From the NCBI GenBank assembly GCA_903893795.1, contig CAITNO010000066.1, forward strand, positions 1 through 64,000: a DNA stretch of 64,000 nt, read 5' to 3'. The notes under the pieces are model-generated. The model saw only the letters and a program-made list of their open reading frames with translations, ran no database searches and had not been told where the DNA came from. This DNA comes from Candidatus Hydrogenedentota bacterium (GTDB taxonomy: Bacteria > Hydrogenedentota > Hydrogenedentia > Hydrogenedentales > CAITNO01). Made by a program: the position numbers and the translations under genes. Positions 59,800 through 64,000 of the stretch are shown here, piece after piece; position 1 is the stretch's first letter, and each line of letters begins with the position of its first letter.

Positions 59800-61014
59800 G
59801 TGAAGGACTTAGTAGTCAGATCGGTTGTAAATGACGAGGAGTTGCGTCAGGCCAATGAACTCATGGCCAAGACGCAGGGGGAGAGCTGCACCGGTGCGCA
59901 GGCATGGCTGACCTCTTTTGGAGAAGAATATCCCGGTTTTCGGCGGGAACACACCAGAATTGCCCTCTACTGTGGACATGTGGTTGCGGCGCTGCGGCTC
60001 ACAACGGACACCATTCGCATTGGAGAGGCGCGCCTCAAAATGGGGGGGCTCGGCTGGGTGTCGACAGACAAGGCCTGGCGTCGCAGGGGGATTGTCGGGC
60101 GTGTGGTGACGGACACGATGCACTACATGCAGGAACAAAAATACCATGTCTGCATGCTGTTCGGTGTGCGCGAGTTCTATCGTCGCTGGGGTTTTGCGCC
60201 CACCCTCGTTGAGAACACGGTGTCGATGAATACTCCCCGTTTGGTCAGAGTTGCTCTGGAAGTGCCGTACAGAGTCCGAAGCGTAAAGCCGGGTGATATT
60301 CAGGCCATGCAAAAGATGCACTCGCTGCACGAGGCGGAACTGTCCTGTTCCGTCCTGCGGACCCAGGCACATCTGGCGAACAAATGGCGCCTATGGGAAT
60401 CCGTTCGGGTGCTCACAGATGCGCAGGGAAAAGTTACTGCCTATTTTCGCGGTTCCAAAGGAGATTCGGGTTTCATCATAGACGAGGTTGGCGCGGCAGA
60501 TTCTGAAGGATGCGCGAGAGTCGTGGATGTCGCCACGCAGTTTGCCCGCCAGGCGGGCCTGACGCGGCTCTGCTTTAACGTTCCGCCCAACCATCCCCTG
60601 GCCCTGCATGTGCAGGAAAAACACGCCCGTAGGGGCCTGAAGGTCGCCCAGTGCAGCAGTGGTATGATGGCCCTGGCAAATGTCGGAGAGGCCCTTGAGT
60701 CCATGATTCCGGAATGGGAGAGCCGGTTGGTCGAAGGGGGGCACGCCCCGGCCCACGCGGAACTGACGCTGCTGGTGGGACGGGCGGGATGGCGGGTGCG
60801 GGCTCACCACGGAGCAATGGATGTCAGTGCGGGAACCGGCGCAAACAAGGTCGCCTTTTCAGCCCAGGAACTGGTTCAGTTGGTGGTGGGTTCGCTTGAA
60901 CTGGACGAGGTGCTGGCCTCCAAGAGACGGATTGTCAGCACAGAAGGCTTGGCCGTTCTCCGCGCGATGTTTCCAAGGCGCTTGCCCTATGTCTGGACGG
61001 TCGACCGGTTCTAG
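59800..61014 (+). CDS. GNAT acetyltransferase, Eis-like
   Basis: The 404-residue protein resembles Eis-family acetyltransferases, which have two GNAT-like lobes plus a sterol-carrier-like C-terminal domain. The acetyl-CoA-binding motif is LGWVSTDKAWRRRGIVGRVVTDTMHYMQEQ, with FYRRWGFAPT after it. The second GNAT lobe covers about 155-285, and residues about 295-404 form the SCP2-like domain (TLLVGRAGWRVRA). The acceptor is not predictable; known relatives acetylate aminoglycosides or protein lysines. The GTG at 59800 is preferred because AGAGG lies nine bases upstream; a GTG six codons earlier lacks a ribosome site. It is convergent with the next gene. Confidence 0.82.
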   Translation: MKDLVVRSVVNDEELRQANELMAKTQGESCTGAQAWLTSFGEEYPGFRREHTRIALYCGHVVAALRLTTDTIRIGEARLKMGGLGWVSTDKAWRRRGIVGRVVTDTMHYMQEQKYHVCMLFGVREFYRRWGFAPTLVENTVSMNTPRLVRVALEVPYRVRSVKPGDIQAMQKMHSLHEAELSCSVLRTQAHLANKWRLWESVRVLTDAQGKVTAYFRGSKGDSGFIIDEVGAADSEGCARVVDVATQFARQAGLTRLCFNVPPNHPLALHVQEKHARRGLKVAQCSSGMMALANVGEALESMIPEWESRLVEGGHAPAHAELTLLVGRAGWRVRAHHGAMDVSAGTGANKVAFSAQELVQLVVGSLELDEVLASKRRIVSTEGLAVLRAMFPRRLPYVWTVDRF

Positions 61015-61078
61015 CAGCAATGGCAAAGTGCAGTGAAAGGCTGCCGGGCGATCAGAACGGTCTCGAAAACAAGTCAAT

Positions 61079-62446
61079 CTATCGCGATTGGGCTTTGAGC
61101 AGCCGACCGCTGAGCGTAATCGTAATATTCACCAGAAGCTGCATGGAAGTGCTGTTCTCAAGATCCTGGGTGATGTCATCGAAACTCAGCATCAGCAATG
61201 AGGTGGTGTTCACCGTTTTTGCCGAAGCACTGCGTTCTGCGTTGCTCACCAGCGCCATTTCCCCAAAAATCTCCCCCTGGCTGAGGTGTGCAATATGGCG
61301 GTCTTCATCTACGATGTCCACGGCACCGGTCAGGATGACAAACATGTAACGTCCCAGTTCACCCTTTCGGAAAATGGTGATTCCCGCCTCATATTCCACG
61401 GTTTTGCCGCGGGCAAAGAGCTTTGCAATTGCTTCAGGAGCGATTCCGTGAAACAGCCGGACGCGGCGTTCGAGCACGTCATAGGTGTTGCGCATGCTTT
61501 GCACCATGGCACTCGTCATCTGGCGTGTCATTTCGTCACCGCCCTCGGCAAGAACAGGATGGGGCACGTCATCCTGATTGTCATCGGAGGCATTGGAGAA
61601 GACGCTGTCCAGGAGAGCGGACTGGTGGTCTACTTCCGGTGTTGGTGTGGTGTTGTGAAGGCCAAGACCCTGAAAACCATTGGTGATCGGGAGGTCGGAC
61701 CCCGCTATGATAGGAGGTTCTGAAACAGGCGGAGGGGACTGGGGAAGCGCTGCATCCACCGATGCCGAGGCGATAACGTCGGCAGAGGGTTTGCGAGCGG
61801 TCTGCGCGCAGGGTTCTTTCTGCGGCTGCCTTTCGGGGGGGCGTGCGGATGTTTCCTGGGCGGCGCGTTCGGGACACTGTTTCTTAAACAGGCGTTGTGC
61901 GACCGCCTCGAAATGCTTCGCTGTGCACAGGATGGGCTTTATGCGCAGTTCTGGACAGCCATCGTGGAGGCTGTGCAGCGCCAATGAATCAAGGGGGTTG
62001 ACCATGGCCACGGTCAAATTGCGTCCCATTCTGTCAATGGGCACGAGACGATGGCGCATGCAGAAGTCGGGCGGGATGAGTTCAAGCAGTTTCTCGTCAA
62101 TGAGGTAATCAAGCAGGCTGAGGTGGGGGATCTTGCAGTACTTGGCCAAAAAAGCGACCAGGGAGTTTTCGTCCAGCACCCCCTCGTTGACCAGAACCTC
62201 GCCTATGAACTCGCCCGATTGGCGTTGAATGTCCTGTGCGTGGCGCAACTGGTCAGGGGTCACATTGGCGTGGGCCAAGAGCATTTCCGGCAGCTCTTGG
62301 GCCGTCATGGATCGGTTGGTTTCCGGTTGGGGCGTCCAGGAGGGACGACTGGCCGGAGCGGAAGGTGTGTTTGGTTTGGCGAGGGGCGGTCTTGCCGCCT
62401 GGGCGGACCTGGGAGGGTCTGGATTCTTTTTGTTACCCCAAAACAC
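61079..62446 (-). CDS. MshEN domain plus cyclic-nucleotide-binding protein
   Basis: The 455-residue protein joins two signalling modules. Residues about 48-190 form a MshEN/GspE N-terminal domain (QSGEFIGEVLVNEGVLDENSLVAFLAKYCKIPHLSL and LVPIDRMGRNLTVAMVNP), a fold that binds cyclic di-GMP in some proteins. A Pro/Ser-rich linker (about 195-300) leads to a CRP-type cyclic-nucleotide-binding domain (about 333-450) with GITIFRKGELGRYMFVILTGAVDIV and GEIFGEMALVSNAERSASAKT, the phosphate-binding cassette. No DNA-binding or catalytic domain follows, so it probably senses nucleotides and acts on a partner, perhaps a pilus or secretion ATPase. It starts with GTG, preceded by AGGAGG. Confidence 0.85.
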   Translation of the reverse strand: MFWGNKKNPDPPRSAQAARPPLAKPNTPSAPASRPSWTPQPETNRSMTAQELPEMLLAHANVTPDQLRHAQDIQRQSGEFIGEVLVNEGVLDENSLVAFLAKYCKIPHLSLLDYLIDEKLLELIPPDFCMRHRLVPIDRMGRNLTVAMVNPLDSLALHSLHDGCPELRIKPILCTAKHFEAVAQRLFKKQCPERAAQETSARPPERQPQKEPCAQTARKPSADVIASASVDAALPQSPPPVSEPPIIAGSDLPITNGFQGLGLHNTTPTPEVDHQSALLDSVFSNASDDNQDDVPHPVLAEGGDEMTRQMTSAMVQSMRNTYDVLERRVRLFHGIAPEAIAKLFARGKTVEYEAGITIFRKGELGRYMFVILTGAVDIVDEDRHIAHLSQGEIFGEMALVSNAERSASAKTVNTTSLLMLSFDDITQDLENSTSMQLLVNITITLSGRLLKAQSR

Positions 62447-62675
62447 GGCTATTGCCTCCTTTGTGTATCACGTTCATTATCGTTTGCCATTATAAACCCA
62501 CCAGCCTTTCGTGTCTATCTCATCGTTTCTCGTGGAGGGATGACAACCTTATGGATTGGGGAAATAGGCCGCTCATGGCCCGCGATGGTATACTATTCTC
62601 ATCCAATCCGTTAGCTCTGTTGGAAGCTTGTGTCAGGTGGAATTCCGGGCGGGCGCGGGGAAAGGGACGTTTTAG

Positions 62676-64000
62676 ATGCGCATTCTTGTGACCGGAGGTG
62701 GGGGATACCTCGGAAGCATCGTTGCTGAGACCCTGTTTGAGAGGGGCCACGCAGTGCGTGTGTTCGACCGTTTCTGTTACCTGCCCGAAGGGGCGGTGGC
62801 GGAAAACCTGTTTGCATCCGTGCCGGCCGGTGCCTCCGGTTCTATAGAGATAGTCACCGGGGACATTCGGCGTCTTCAAGAGAGTCCGAATCTCTTTGAC
62901 GGCATAGAGGCCGTGGTGCATTTGGCCAGCCTTTCGAACGATGCCTCTTGCGGTCTTGACGAGGATATGGCCTATGACGTGAACACAGAGAGCACGCGGG
63001 AGCTGGCTCGTCTGGCGGTGGAGCGGGGGGTTCGGCGATTTGTCTTTTCGTCAACCTGTGCGGTGTATGGCAGGGGTGCGTCGGATCTGCTGGATGAGGA
63101 AGTTATGGCCAATCCGCTGTCCAGTTTCGGCAAGAGCAAGCTGGCTGCCGAGCGTGCGGTGCTGCAGATGGCTTCCGCCGAATTTGAACCGGTCGTCGCG
63201 CGAATGGCAACCCTTTTTGGATGGTCCCGGCGCATGCGTTTCGACTTGGCAATAAACCAAATGGTCGCCACAGCGGTGCAGCAGCACCGCATATTCATTC
63301 GAGGAGGGGGCAGTCAATGGAGGCCCTTTGTCCATGTGCGGGATGCCGCGGCCGCAGTGCTTCTCCTGCTGGATGCTCCTGCCGATTTGGTTGCGGGGGA
63401 GATCTTTAACATAGGTTCCGACCTCAACAATTCGCGCATCCGCGATCTGGCGGAGAGAGTATCGAAGAGCATCCATGAGGCATCCGTCGAAACGGTGCAG
63501 GAGGGAGATGACCAGCGCAGTTACCGGGTGCAGTTTGGCAAGGCGCGCAAGAAGCTGAGTCTGGTGTGCCAGTGGACCATTGATGAAGGGATTGAGGAGG
63601 TGCGTCGTGGTCTCCTATGGAACCCGGGAATTTCACCTTTTGGCGAGTTGTACGTCAATGTCGAGAAAATGAAGAGCCTTTTATCGGCACCGGTGGAGGA
63701 GGGCGGGGAGCCTGTTGCCACCCGCTTCATCCCCCTGGCGCGTCCCGCCATCGGCGCGGAGGAAGAACAGGCGGTTCTTGAGGCTTTGCGGAGCGGTTGG
63801 TTGACCTCGGGTCCGCAGGTGCAGACCTTTGAGCGCCTTTTTGCTGACACTGTCGAGGCGCAGCACGCCATCGCCGTGGTTTCCTGCACGGCGGGGTTGC
63901 ACTTGTCTCTTGTGCAATTGGGGATCGGACCAGGCGATGAGGTGATTGTTCCGCCGATTACCTGGGCATCCACGGGAAACACTATTCTGAACATGGGCGC
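62676..64000 (+). CDS. NAD-dependent epimerase/dehydratase fused to DegT-family aminotransferase (partial, runs off the edge)
   Basis: A frame opening at ATG 62676 stays open for 441 codons to the window edge. Residues 1-310 are a short-chain epimerase/dehydratase: VTGGGGYLGSIVAETL (NAD-binding GxxGxxG), DIRRLQE, VVHLASLSND, FVFSSTCAVYG and a YxxxK-type pair seen as SSFGKSKLAAE, where Phe replaces the catalytic Tyr. From about residue 345 a DegT/DnrJ/EryC1/StrS aminotransferase begins. It shows FIPLARPAIGAEEEQAVLEALRSGWLTSGPQVQTFE, a CTAGLHLSL motif and PGDEVIVPPITWASTGNTILNMG, the start of the PLP-enzyme core. No stop separates the domains. It would act on a nucleotide sugar. AAAGGGA lies upstream. 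Confidence 0.85.
   Translation, partial: MRILVTGGGGYLGSIVAETLFERGHAVRVFDRFCYLPEGAVAENLFASVPAGASGSIEIVTGDIRRLQESPNLFDGIEAVVHLASLSNDASCGLDEDMAYDVNTESTRELARLAVERGVRRFVFSSTCAVYGRGASDLLDEEVMANPLSSFGKSKLAAERAVLQMASAEFEPVVARMATLFGWSRRMRFDLAINQMVATAVQQHRIFIRGGGSQWRPFVHVRDAAAAVLLLLDAPADLVAGEIFNIGSDLNNSRIRDLAERVSKSIHEASVETVQEGDDQRSYRVQFGKARKKLSLVCQWTIDEGIEEVRRGLLWNPGISPFGELYVNVEKMKSLLSAPVEEGGEPVATRFIPLARPAIGAEEEQAVLEALRSGWLTSGPQVQTFERLFADTVEAQHAIAVVSCTAGLHLSLVQLGIGPGDEVIVPPITWASTGNTILNMG

Overview
The window is one continuous piece of bacterial chromosome, GC-rich (roughly 60 %) and densely coded on both strands. No rRNA, insertion sequence, phage gene or CRISPR array was seen. Several traits point to a Gram-negative lineage rich in secreted carbohydrate-active proteins, most like Hydrogenedentota or a related Planctomycetes/Lentisphaerae-type group. 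They are Tat-exported Gfo/Idh/MocA oxidoreductases, a DUF1080 protein, FG-GAP and HEAT repeat secreted proteins, EGEGE linkers and a Cys-motif C-terminal tail on a beta-helix/PASTA protein, and RND and MacAB efflux. The taxonomic placement is inference; no marker gene was aligned.

Layout. 0-5 kb (mostly minus strand): a short glycoside-hydrolase-like protein, a multi-hairpin leader or small RNA, a frameshifted PP2C phosphatase and a ceramidase-like protein, then a DUF2239 gene on plus. 5-10.4 kb (plus): a GAF/sigma-54 activator, wecB and wecC for UDP-ManNAcA synthesis, and a VapBC-type toxin-antitoxin pair. 10.5-12.2 kb: tRNA-Pro(TGG), a ROK kinase and tRNA-Ala(CGC). 12.2-21.5 kb (minus): a penicillin-acylase lipoprotein and a MarR-RND efflux operon with a plausible autoregulatory operator and a terminator. 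21.6-29.4 kb (minus): a four-gene operon (GH4, Tat-exported Gfo/Idh, HEAT, FG-GAP) preceded by an SGNH-DUF1080 fusion. Together these look like an oxidative (3-keto) glycoside degradation locus. 29.5-35.7 kb: a DUF1858 protein, a Rieske protein, a CPBP-type membrane protease, endonuclease III, a crotonase-fold enzyme and a large surface beta-helix/PASTA protein.

36.3-42.4 kb (plus): a housekeeping run of S41 protease, RNase PH, RdgB, TsaC, RpiB, HslU and PgeF. 42.6-50.9 kb (plus): the translation/transcription cluster rimP-nusA-infB-ylxP-(rbfA::nrnA)-truB-ribF, headed by a terminator/antiterminator-like leader. RbfA and the DHH phosphoesterase NrnA are read as a single protein. 50.9-53.7 kb (minus): a CsoR/CstR-family repressor with a clear promoter and operator, driving a four-domain persulfide-handling protein (CoA-disulfide reductase, rhodanese, TusA, DsrE). 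53.9-59.7 kb (plus): a TolC-MacA-MacB(ATPase)-MacB(permease) efflux/export operon. 59.8-62.4 kb: an Eis-like GNAT and a MshEN plus cyclic-nucleotide-binding protein. The right edge holds an open-ended gene, starting at 62676, that fuses a nucleotide-sugar epimerase to a DegT-family aminotransferase.

The items most worth a second look are: the RbfA-NrnA fusion; the epimerase-aminotransferase fusion at the edge; the oxidative glycoside locus; the CTERM-like tail together with a CPBP protease; the CsoR-controlled persulfide protein; the multi-hairpin RNA at 1275-1480; and the short hairpin repeats scattered between genes.
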